This document shows positions 54,179 to 64,000 of a DNA stretch of 64,000 bases, one piece after another (the stretch's first letter is position 1; every line of letters starts with the position of its first letter). The translations under genes and the position numbers were made by a program. The notes below the pieces were generated by a model, which worked only from the letters and a program-made list of their open reading frames with translations, made no database searches and had not been told where the DNA came from. This stretch comes from Epinephelus fuscoguttatus (taxonomy: Eukaryota; Chordata; Actinopteri; Perciformes; Serranidae): contig NC_064763.1 in the NCBI RefSeq assembly GCF_011397635.1, positions 26,983,437 to 27,047,436 of the forward strand, read 5' to 3'.

Positions 54179-55197
54179 GCTTACCTGCAGGAGGGGAGTG
54201 GAGGGTTAAAAGAGCAGCTGAGGCTGTATTATGATAGGATAAACATTTTTAATAGCAGATTGCAAAGCAGATGTTTCAAGTGCTTTACAATGTTACATGT
54301 TTAAAGTAAATAAATAACTCCACATCTCCTGCAAACTTTCTGGTGCAGTAGATAGGATGGCTGCAACTATTTTAATAATGTATGAAGCAAAAATGTTTCA
54401 GCTTTTCAAGTGTAAGGGTTTACAGTTTTTCTCTTTTTAACATGGTTGTAAATTGAATGAGTTTTGGACTATTGGTTGGAGCAAACAACCTATTTAAAAA
54501 CATAATCTTTAGCTCTGATAAATTATGATGGAACATTTATGAATAACTAGATTAATCAAGAGAGATACCTCCAATACAGGACATAATTCAAATAAAAGAA
54601 GCTTATTAAAGGCCACTTAGAGCAACAGAAAAATGATATATTTCCAGATGTTAAGACGGAGATAATCAAGTTTAACTCTTCACAATCTTTGGGCTAATTA
54701 AAGTGTAACTGGTGCTTTGAGAAATGACTGCACAATTATGTGTTACTGACCAAAAATGTGAAAAATGTTGATGAACAAAGGAGGGTAAATGACCCGTAAC
54801 AACCCGTACAACAAGGCAGCAGTTAATCGTGTTAGTGAAAGTTTGGTGGCCATTGTTTGATCAGGATTTCTAGCTTTGCACACTGACCTTAACGTTAACG
54901 TTATGGCTCCATAAAAAAACACAGAGGAGTAAATAGCAGTGATTTTGCACTTAAGCGTCAAATGGGAAGTTACAAGTTTCACACTCGCAACAATTAACCG
55001 TAGTATTAGCATCATTAGCAATAACAGGGCGGTGATTATCATTCACAGACAACAATAAGAGGGCTGTGTTCGCACCGGCTGCTTATCTGCAGAAACGTTA
55101 GCTAACTTTAATACCTCCGTTGTTACGCTAACGGTAAATAACGTCCACGTTACACACCTCACAGTAATACCAGCTGTTTATCCAGTCGCTTTCTTAC

Positions 55198-55265
55198 CTG
55201 AAAGTTTCAGTTGTGTGTGAGTCGTCTGCTTCAGCTGCCTGCTACTGCTGTTTCTTTCTTCCACT
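55198..55265 (-). other. pimreg: PIMREG non-coding first exon
   Basis: The minus strand reads ACTTTCAG followed by a donor GTAAGAAAGC at 55197/55198. The next acceptor is just before 54184. Together with the promoter motif just upstream this makes a short 5' UTR exon likely; the 5' limit is approximate. Confidence 0.55.
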
Positions 55266-55266
55266 G

Positions 55267-55280
55267 TTTGAATTTGGCGG
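55267..55280 (-). promoter_or_regulatory. E2F/CHR-like cell-cycle promoter element
   Basis: TTTGAATTTGGCGG combines a CHR hexamer (TTTGAA) with an E2F-like TTTGGCGG, directly next to the inferred PIMREG transcription start. DREAM/MuvB-regulated mitotic genes carry such sites, which fits the known G2/M expression of PIMREG. Confidence 0.55.
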
Positions 55281-55638
55281 TGGACCGCAGACCGCACGAC
55301 ACAAAAACAGTACCACGCCCTGTACGCAACGATCCCCCAAGTGACGTAATACGTTACGTCTTGACGTAAGATTAAATTGACGCATTGGAAATATTATTGA
55401 AAATAAATATTAACAGACCCTGAAAACAAAATGGCTCCTTCTCAAATGAAGACCAAATAACTGCTTTGTATTAACTATAATTTGTATTTTTATTTTATTT
55501 ATTTTTTCTTTTTTTCTTTTTTCCTTTATTGTGTCTGACATCTTTTTTTATTCCTTTTTTTGTTTGTTTTTTTACACGGTTTCATGGCCATTTACTTTAA
55601 TAATATGATGGACCTGCCTATTGCTGTAATTCCAAATT

Positions 55639-56150
55639 GTTCAATAAAGTTTACAAAAATTATTAATTTAATTTAAAAATGCAATTAAAAATTAAAAAAA
55701 TGTTTTTAATTATTTTATTTTGAAGCCACTAAAATAAATCAATAATAATAGCCATGAAAGCCATGTTCAATAAAATTTATAAAAAAATATTAATTGACTT
55801 TAAAAATCAATTTTTTTTTTAAGTTTTCAATCATTTGGATCAATCCAAAAATGTAAAGGGTCACAAAGAAATGAAACCAACAATTGGTTCAAAATTGAGA
55901 TGACACAATACTAGCAAAAATAAATAAATAAAATAAAATAAGATAAAATTAATAATCAGAAAGCCATGTTCAATAAAGTTTATAAAAATATTAATTAAAT
56001 CTGAAAATTCAATTCAAAATTCAAAATAAAAAAAAGTTTTCAATCATTTTACTTTGAAGGCCAACAATTGGTTCAAAACAGAGATGAGACAATATTAGCA
56101 AAAAAAAAGAAAAAAAGAAATCAAATAAATAAATAAATGAATAAAATAGT
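55639..56150. repeat. A/T-rich imperfect tandem repeat (three units)
   Basis: Units start at 55639, 55765 and 55968, each beginning gttcaataaa(g/a)ttta. The second and third share a later block (caacaattggttcaaaa, then gagatga.acaata.tagcaa). The first unit lacks that block. Unit lengths are about 126, 203 and 180 bp, with runs of A and taaa between. Confidence 0.8.
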
Positions 56151-58130
56151 AATATTCAGTCAAGTCTATTACCATCTACCATTCCTTGACCTGTTTTCAG
56201 TTTCTGTGTATCCCTGTTTCCTTTTTCTTTCTTTTTGTATAACTATTCATGAGCACTACAGGTAAAATTAATTGTAATTAATCATAAGATTGTAGTGTTA
56301 GACAAGTAAACTGATATTCATAATTGTTTGCAGATTTATTGGATACATTTCTGGAATAAAACTGAGAAAAAAAAATACCTGCAGATTATCTTCATTATGA
56401 TCATCATGTCTCAACCTTTCTGAAATATCTGTCCAACATACTTTGCCTTTTTATTTTGCAGTACACTGTACTACAGTATACAAGCTAATGTGAATGTGAA
56501 GTGAAATTCATATGTTCACTGAGTAGCAGTTCTTTCAGCTACGATCAAATGCAATCCCATACAACAGTCCAGCAATAAAGCTTATCTTTGTGAGGTTTAT
56601 GATGTTCAGATTTTAATGACTTGGCCTGAGATGTTGAATTGTTACCAAACTTACCAGGTGGCTGATGAAACCTGGAAGGCTTTTGCATCAGCTAGTGTTG
56701 CTGTTGTATTGCAGTACTGTTTCTAATATTTTGTCTACCCCATTTAGATACATAAGGAGGACAGAAAGTGATTAACACATCTCAATTTAACAAAGTTAAG
56801 CCTACATATCATGCAACAGATATTTATCTTATCCCATATATATGGGGGAAATGAAATATAGATAAAAAATTTCATTGGAATTACCTGGTTAAGAGTTAAA
56901 TTAAATAAATACCTGATGATAAATACTCAGTTTGTTCTGCTGCATTGTGCAGCCTATTGACACAGACAGACAAGAAGAGCAGGTCACTACATTTGCTATT
57001 TGTCATGTAACATGGGGTTTTTCTCTTCCTCGTTTTAATACTTCACTCTGTGTCTTTATTTGCACATTTACACAAAGCTGTCATTATCATGGATAGGAGG
57101 TGCTTTAAAGCAAAGTGACCAGCAGATGTCACTACAGACCTGCATGTGAAACACATTCAAGCACCCAAGCTTCGAGATCTTTGTCATTATCACATATTTT
57201 GTTTTAGTCTGTTGTGATTTAATAAAGGCATTAAAAAAAGCCCAGGTCTCCACTTTTAGTCTGTTTTTTCTTTTAAAACAATTTGTGATGAAGCTGTTTG
57301 GCGAAAAGAGTTTTACACATGTCAGTTTGCAAGTTAACCAGAGCTCTGAGCAACATTCAGATTCTTATTTTGGCATGAAATGAACACGTGAGACTTCTGA
57401 GAGTTAATTAGTCCTCACATTATTAATAATTACTGACTTTTGGAGAAAATCATAGCCAACTTAAAAGCCTCACACAGGAAGGGATCAAAGTCTTGACTAC
57501 AGATTCGAAGCTGTGGGCATAGCACAATAAAAGCCTCCACTCAAGCCTGTCCTCATACTGCATATTTGATAACAACTTTACTGTGCACACTTGTGCATTC
57601 TTGTCAAACGTGCTGCCATCCTTGTATGGTATTGCACTGTTTTATGTGAACCTGTTAAATGTTTCTTTATTGGTAAGAACACAAGTATCTCGACTTTGAC
57701 CCTCATGACTTCATATTCCCCTTCCCTTTTTCTCATTAAGAGTAAATGTATAACATGATTTTAACAAGCCGTGATTGTATTGTTGAGTCAGGAGTTAAAG
57801 TTCAGCGCAAATCTGGAAAGAGACCAACATGTTGAGGAACATAAGCACTTTAATTGTAAGATACTGACAAGAAACAGGCAGTGCTGAGTCACTCTGTGAA
57901 ACGAAACAAGTTCAAGGATGATCTTTACAGATTGTCTTGCCATAATCAACAGATTATACAGTGGATGGCATGCTACATTTCGTCAGATTTTAAAGGACAT
58001 TTGGGGAAAAATGTTTCTTTGCTTTGTTGCTGAGAATTAGATGAGAAGACTCGCTAGGAACAATAGAAATAGCAACCCTAGATCAGTCAAAGGGTGAAAG
58101 AAATCCACCCATCAGCACCTCTAAAGCTCA
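56151..58130. other. Intergenic region between PIMREG promoter and TMIGD1 3' end
   Basis: No exon or recognisable mobile element was identified on either strand. The sequence is A/T-rich with no marked structure. Confidence 0.5.
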
Positions 58131-58133
58131 CTT

Positions 58134-58139
58134 TTTATT
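58134..58139 (-). terminator. TMIGD1 polyadenylation signal AATAAA
   Basis: AATAAA on the minus strand, 379 bp after the TMIGD1 stop codon. Confidence 0.5.
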
Positions 58140-58517
58140 ATGTTATATCTTTTTTGTTTAATCCATACAAAAATCTGCCCAGTGAGGTATTACTGTGGAA
58201 TAACTTTTAGAACCCAGCTGGTGCTAGCAGTTTCCCATTGATTCCAGTATTTGTGCTAAGCTAAGCAGTCCCGCTGGTGGCTGTACTGTGGCTCCATATT
58301 TAACAGACATGTAGAGCAGTGGTATTGGTCTTCAGACTGTCAGTGTGAAAGCAAATAAGCTATTTTAGAGATCTAAACTATTTGTCAAAATGTCGACATT
58401 CTTAAAAAAACAACAGGCAAACATGATCAGATTGGTAAATGGGTAATCACGGTCTCATGCACACAAAACAGAGTCTCCAAATGTCTTCATGGCATTTGTT
58501 GAAGTAGAGAAGACCAG

Positions 58518-60910
58518 TTATTTTGAGCACAAGCACTGTAAAAAGAAAAACAAAGCATTAGCAGGTTCAGTTTGTAGGTCAGTCTTTGTGTTGTATGACG
58601 TGTGTTTTGTGTGTTACCTTTGTGATTTTGTTCCACCGTGAAGCTACAGCAAGAATTGCAGTAAGACCCACCACCACCAACCCTGCTATCATGGGGAACA
58701 GTGGGAACTTCACGGTCTTTGCTACAGATGAGGAAGAAGAAAATGATCATCCCACTTTTTCTATGTCTTCATCTTCATATCACTGACTCACTTGTCATCT
58801 TGAATGTGCCGATTACATAAGAGCAATACCATATTAAATAATCAACAGTGAGATGTGGCCTAAGCAGGATTGAGGTGTGAACTGACCTATCACTGTGACA
58901 TGGAATAACTTGTGCCCTACATAGCCGGGAGCTTCTGCTGTGCACTTATATGCGCCTTCATGCAAGCTTCTCTCCACACTGTTGGCGGTTAGCCGGCTTG
59001 TATAGCCGTCATTGGTCAGCGAAAAGCCACCCGCAAATAGATCCACTTTGCTTCCATTTAGTGTCCAAGACACGGATGAGACAGATGGATTGGCCTTGAT
59101 GTCACACTGCAGGACCATCACAGCTTCTTCTTCTACTGTAACTTCTTCTGACCCAGAGAGCTGTGGGTGATCTGAGGAGGAACGTCACAGACAAAATGTT
59201 TTAATGGCATGTTAACCTATTAGCCAGCAGTTTCAGTTATATGTCCACATGGAAGACAATGTCAGTCTTTTGGTTGGTCCACCACTTTGGTCCAGACTGA
59301 AACACCTTATAAACTATTAGATTACCAAAAAAAATCTACAGAAAGTCATGGTTTCCAGAAGATGTATTCTAATAACTTTCCCCCCCCAGTCAATCAATAC
59401 CTTCATTGTCATTACACAGCTGTGCAACAAAATTAGGTGTCTCTGGTGGTACAGAAGTTTCAACACACGCATCCAAACACATGCAGCATTTTAGATAATG
59501 TAGGTATTTAGACTCTATTTTTTACTTCCTCAATTTGTTATTGTCGCTGTTGAGCCTGCAGCCACACGACAGTGGCTCTGTGATGCTGTACAAACATCAA
59601 AATACTCACAATGACAATGCTAACATAAGTGGGTAACGCACCGTACCTTTCCCACTTATGTTAGCATTGCCATCATCGTTGTTGAGCGTGTTAGCATGCA
59701 CTCTAGAACAAAACACAACGTGCAGCTGATGGAAACTAGTTTTGCAGATATTTGGTCATAAACCAAAATTGGACAAATCCTGATGTGATGGTAGCACCCG
59801 AGGAAAAGTCAAAGGATCACTAATGTTAGTGTGATTCATCCTCTGAGGACTATCAATGTCTGTACAAACTTTTCAAGCCAGTCCATCCAGTAGTTGTTGA
59901 GATAAAATTATAGATATAGATAATGGTCCATCAAATCAAATCTAGTGTGTGTGCATGTGTGTGTGAGTGTCTGTGATCCCTTGTGTTGTGGATATGATCC
60001 TGCAGTGGTCAGTGATTATGTGATGGCACCATCAGTGCTCAGGTCAGAGGTTAAACTCCCAGCGGAGCAATCCATTCTAACAATAATGGAAGATTTGTGA
60101 CTGATCACACACTATGATTACATGAGCTGCAGTGCTCAGACCTTATCATATCATCCTATTTATATTTTAGTGGAATGAAGAGGACTCATTGTGCTATTAC
60201 TCACTCATCAAAAGTCTGTTTGTTAGTTACTTAGGTTTTTGTCCAAGATTTGGGGGGAAACATATGAAATGGGGAGTTTGTGCATCCTCTACCATTAAAT
60301 AAAACATATAATTTCCTGCATTTTGGTGATTTTTTTTATGCACCATTTAGTGGAAATATATGTTCTAAATATTAACACATTTCCAACATTTATATGAAGG
60401 GACTTACACATGACATTCAGGGTAACTGAGGCCTTAGAAGAGTCTTTTTTCTTCAGGTAGCAGGTGAAAGTGGCACCATCGTCTTCAAGGACGACTGGTG
60501 TAACACACACGCTGCTACGACCCCTCTTATTTTCTTCCTGCAGAGCGACGGCAGCGCCATTCCTCAGCCACACCAACTCTTCGTCGGCTTGAGTCTCATT
60601 GTCGCCATCAGTCTGACAAACCAGAGACACAGTCATATCCAGCTCTGTCTGTACAACACCATCACTGTTGACTCCTGGGACAGACTGGATGTTGACACCT
60701 TAGGATAGGAAAGGCGGAGAAAGTTGAGTGAGGCAGTGAAAGCTTAGACTGCACAAAAGTGGCAAGAAATCTTTTAATGGAATGATTTAACTGAAGAGGA
60801 AAGTCAGTTCAATTCTTGGGGGCCAGATTTACAAACAAGACATACTTACCTAATGCCTGGGTCACACAGTACAGGAGCAAATGGAAAAGAAGGGGTCTGA
60901 ACATCTTCAT
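58518..60910 (-). CDS. tmigd1: Transmembrane and immunoglobulin domain-containing protein 1, 5 coding exons
   Basis: Single-pass adhesion protein of epithelial cells (gut and kidney in mammals). Exons: 60850-60910, 60408-60698, 58887-59171, 58618-58721, 58518-58535; in-phase joins give 252 residues (human 262). Exon 1 encodes a signal peptide (FRPLLFHLLLYCVTQA). Exon 2 is Ig domain 1: VSLVCQTDG, ELVWLRNG, DDGATFTCYL. Exon 3 is Ig domain 2: MVLQCDIKANPSV, SWTLNGS, EGAYKCTAEAPG. Sequons NET and NGS are visible. Exon 4 encodes a membrane helix (MIAGLVVVGLTAILAVA) and a basic stop-transfer RWNKITK; the last exon adds only CLCSK, so the cytoplasmic tail is shorter than in human. Two start codons (ATG AAG ATG) lie 6 nt apart; the first is used here. 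The identity rests on architecture, the LNV.xPPLLSG-like linker (YHPQLSG) and 17q11.2 gene content. Confidence 0.85.
59600..59915. repeat. High-copy fish interspersed repeat, copy A
   Basis: This non-coding stretch in a TMIGD1 intron shares blocks in the same order with 63395-63600: gtgcagctgatgga, ggtcataaacca, attggacaaatc, aaaagtcaaaggatcac, gattcatcctctgaggac and agtagttgttgagata. The repeat is common in fish, but I cannot name the family. It also includes a hairpin with 19-bp perfect arms (59615-59633 and 59651-59669). Confidence 0.75.
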
Positions 60911-62049
60911 TTTATTCTTCTTTGGATAAACCTGAAGGGGATCATTCATACATAGTTAATTTCAAATTCCAACAGAATTTAAATTCACCAAAACTTAAGA
61001 ACTTTCAAAATAATAAACAAGATAAAATTAAATAAAATTAAATTAAATTTAATTAAATTAAATTAAGTAGCTCCAGACGTGCATCAGTAACAGACTCTTG
61101 ATTTGACTTTACATTGCCCTTTGTTTCCTTTCTTATTGCCTTCTGTGTTTTATGTGAAGCACTTTTAATTGCCTTGTGTTAAAGGTGCTATACAAATAAA
61201 CTTGCCTCGCCTGATATTCTCAGTTGTGTTCCTCAACCATAATCATTTGTGTTTTTACCCTCAGTGTAATTTTCCATTTTCCCTCCTCTCATTCAGTCAA
61301 TCAACGTATCTTTGCGAGCAACACCTTTCTCCTGTGCCCCTCTGGTAGGCCTTAAACCACTCATTTTTTGAGCAGATTTAGAGAATACTTGATCCAAAAA
61401 TTCAAACTTAGCACACGTGTGATCTGTCATGAGTATGATTGATTGTTCTGAAAGAGTGCAAAGTTGCAAAAATGAGTGCAAGACAATTTTTGTAAAACAT
61501 AAAAAACTCATCTTGTAGATCTTCCTCATGAGATAATTTACATGCTTTTAAATATAACACTCAGGCAATTAGGTACAGCTCTACACATTAAGCGTAAAAG
61601 TCAGATCCCAGAATATCTGTAATTTATCACGACGTAAGATCTTAATGCATTAACAAAAGTGTGACTAGAATATTGTGTCCAAGACAGGCAGCCCATGTTG
61701 TTACATTATGTTCTCTCCAGTGTTTGTTTTACTAAATTTAGACAAACCTGCCTGTTAGAGCTGATATAAAAACATCATCCCTTTGGATGAAAGCATTAAA
61801 TTAATGCACTCCACTTTTCTTGAAAGGGACAGTTTGTACTTGCTGGCACTTATTACTTGATATCAAAGTCATCTGTAATTGCAGTTTGCTTAAATGACAT
61901 AGAGTTACTATTTTTTCTTTGGAAGCACAGTAGCGATGCTCTCTGGGTTTATACCCACAAAATAAACTATTCTCATGGAATACACTGAGAAATGTGGATA
62001 TAATCACCCACAGCATGCTTATGTACTAATACACAGAAGAGGTTCTTAC

Positions 62050-62125
62050 CTGACCAGGATTATTTCTTCTTATTCCTTGTCTGTGCTTCTTTATGATGTT
62101 CCCTGTGTGTGAATATGAGAGATGT
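62050..62125 (-). other. tmigd1: TMIGD1 non-coding first exon
   Basis: The minus strand reads ATCCTGGTCAG followed by a donor GTAAGAACC at 62049/62050. Its partner would be the acceptor before 60931, where the exon with the start codon opens. The 5' end is placed about 25-30 bp from the TATA box. Confidence 0.6.
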
Positions 62126-62149
62126 GGAGGACAGTTCAGTTCAGCAGCT

Positions 62150-62159
62150 CTTATATATG
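62150..62159 (-). promoter_or_regulatory. TMIGD1 TATA box with upstream E-box
   Basis: The minus strand reads CATATATAAG, a good TATA box, about 25-30 bp from the inferred first exon. A CACGTG E-box lies just upstream at 62163-62168. A half site for HNF1 (gttaatga, 62205-62212) is nearby, which would fit gut/kidney expression but is weak evidence. Confidence 0.6.
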
Positions 62160-62870
62160 CGCCACGTGCACATGAGGACACTTTCACAACTCCCTTCACA
62201 GTTTGTTAATGACTTTCTCATCATTCCACTTTCCCGTTCCTGCCAACACCCCCCCCACCCCCCACCCCCCCGATTTTTTTCTGGTTTCTTTTTTATTGTT
62301 GTATACTTTAAATGTGCAAACACAAGGGCATTTTTATTGGCTGCAGTCATTAAGATGACACTAAAACTTCGTGGGTGTGGATATAAAGATTCAAACACAC
62401 ATTTTACAGGTTCTTTTCATGTTTGGTTTTTATAGTTAAATGTTCTTAAAGCCCATAACACATTAATAATGCAGTTTGCTAATTTATTTGACCTTATTTT
62501 ATTGTGTTTTTGATTTCATTGTATTAAATTTACACTATTTGTATTTCCTATGTCCTGACTTGAGAAGAGTGTTAAAGCTATTGTGAGGTTCCCTAACAAA
62601 AAGCTACGACTGTGACACTTGCGTTTGTGGGGTTCTTTCCTTGTGCACTCCTCCCTTTCTTCAAGTTCATGTCAAATGATTGACAGTAAGTAGAGGCCAG
62701 TGTAATGAGTGTATCGATATAAAAATGAGTCATAAATATTTTTTTGTCATGATATCAAAGCTGCTAAATACCCAGAGTACATGTACTCTTACATTTGCAC
62801 TTTAAACAGCAGCAAGCATTTCTGTCTCCTCTGACAAATTATTTGCTGCACAGAATGTGATGCATGTTAT

Positions 62871-63270
62871 CACTGGTGGAAAGTAACTAAATACACGTAC
62901 TCAAGAACAGTACTCTAAGTTCAGTTTTGAGGTACTTGCAAAATAATGTGTCGAACATCCTTTACTTGAGTAAAAGTAGAAATACATTGCGGAAAAATAC
63001 TCCATTACAAGTCAAAGTCCTGAATTCATATATAATATCATATCATATATAATTATACTGTGAAAGTACTAACAACTGTGTTATATTATGGCAGAATATT
63101 ATTCTGTTTTTATCAATGACATATAGATGTAAGAGCATCTTAATGTTGTACTTTGTCAGTGTAAAACAAATTTTAGACACCTTGTATGCTATTGGGTAGA
63201 TGTATAAGCACATCATGTTTATATTCTTCTGTAAAAAGTAACTCGCAACTAAAAGACTCAAATAAATCTA
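62871..63270 (+). mobile_element. hAT-type non-autonomous element (cactggtggaaagtaacta end)
   Basis: The left end, cactggtggaaagtaactaa, with the following gtactcaagaacagtactc, is that of an abundant fish hAT-type non-autonomous family. The characteristic interior tttacttgagtaaaagtaga and ccattacaagtcaaagtcct is present. The right end was not found with confidence. No coding capacity. Confidence 0.65.
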
Positions 63271-63394
63271 GCGCAGTAATATTTTCCTCTGTCATGTCAT
63301 GGATGTGAACATAAAGCAATTTACAATGGATATATTTAAGTAAAGTAAAAAAATGTTTTACACATTAAGTAGGTCTGATTGAAAATTAGTTGTA

Positions 63395-63600
63395 TGCATG
63401 CTAGAGGAGAACACAATGTACAGCTGATGGAGATGTCATAAACCAACACTGGACAAATCATGACCTGGTGGTGGCACTAGAGGAGAAGTCAGGGGATCAC
63501 CAAAGTCTGTGATTCATCCTTTGGGGACCATGAATATCTGAATACAATTTCACAGCAGTCCATACAATAGTTGTTGAGATATTTCAGGCTGACAAACCAG
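63395..63600. repeat. High-copy fish interspersed repeat, copy B
   Basis: This is the second copy of the repeat at 59600-59915. It carries gtacagctgatggag, tggacaaatcatgacctggt, ggagaagtcaggggatcacc and atagttgttgagatatttca in the same order and orientation. Confidence 0.75.
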
Positions 63601-64000
63601 AGACAGAGCCCTTCTACTGAGCCTACTTTATGTATATAAATGACGTCAGCACCTTTCTTCATTTATTAGTTGAAACAAAGTGTGAAGTATCACACCTCAC
63701 CTCATTATTTAACAAAGAAGTGTATAGATTCAAGTTCTCCCACCACTTCCCTCTGAATAAATCAATAAAAAGGCCCCTTTTACTCATATTTATTTTAATC
63801 AATGTCAAGATTATTGATTATGAAAACTATCATGGGCATATTATTATGATTTTGCCCCGCAAAGCCAGGTCAATATTATTAAATTATCACGTTATAAAAA
63901 TGTATACTTTTGAGGAAATATAACTCGAAAATATAAAATATAATATTGAATTTTTTTTTTTTAACCGGTCGCTGGGGGCGGCGGAAATAAGTTGCGAGCA
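63601..64000. other. End of window, no gene seen
   Basis: A/T-rich sequence with a T run at about 63952-63962 followed by a short GC-rich end (ggtcgctgggggcggcggaa). No coding or repeat signal is supported. Confidence 0.4.

Overview
This window is vertebrate nuclear DNA and almost certainly from a ray-finned (teleost) fish. Genes are intron-rich with GT-AG splice sites. Their proteins are close to human orthologues but diverged as expected for fish. The introns hold typical fish repeats: Tc1-like and hAT-type elements, short terminal-inverted-repeat elements, LINE 3' ends and a tRNA-derived SINE.

Seven protein-coding genes were reconstructed exon by exon, all on the minus strand. In order of increasing coordinate they are: SRSF1 (1113-4795, splicing factor); PIGS (7724-12477, GPI transamidase subunit); aldolase C (15751-19872, with a non-coding first exon near 26.5 kb); RSKR/SGK494 (29790-38084, AGC-type protein kinase); CCT8 (39192-47720, TRiC/CCT chaperonin theta); PIMREG/FAM64A (50565-54178, mitotic regulator); and TMIGD1 (58518-60910, two-Ig membrane protein with its promoter near 62.15 kb). 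The coding exons join in frame from start to stop in all seven. The predicted lengths are 246, 562, 363, 453, 546, 288 and 252 residues.

The block PIGS-ALDOC-RSKR, plus TMIGD1, matches the gene content of human 17q11.2. SPAG5, which lies between ALDOC and RSKR in human, was not seen. SRSF1, CCT8 and PIMREG lie elsewhere in the human genome. The genes have no evident shared pathway; they look like a run of housekeeping and tissue-specific genes, each with its own promoter.

The most notable observations are: (1) a duplicated, alternative last coding exon of CCT8 that would give the chaperonin subunit a second C-terminal tail; (2) a pair of perfect PAR-bZIP/E4BP4 (D-box) sites beside a TATA-like motif in aldolase C intron 1; (3) a (TG)25 tract that replaces the polypyrimidine tract at the last SRSF1 acceptor; (4) a 999-bp hAT element in CCT8 with an intact BED zinc-finger reading frame, terminal inverted repeats and an 8-bp target-site duplication; (5) an E2F/CHR-like promoter site at PIMREG. 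I saw no sign of an unknown multi-gene system, CRISPR array, rRNA or functional tRNA gene.
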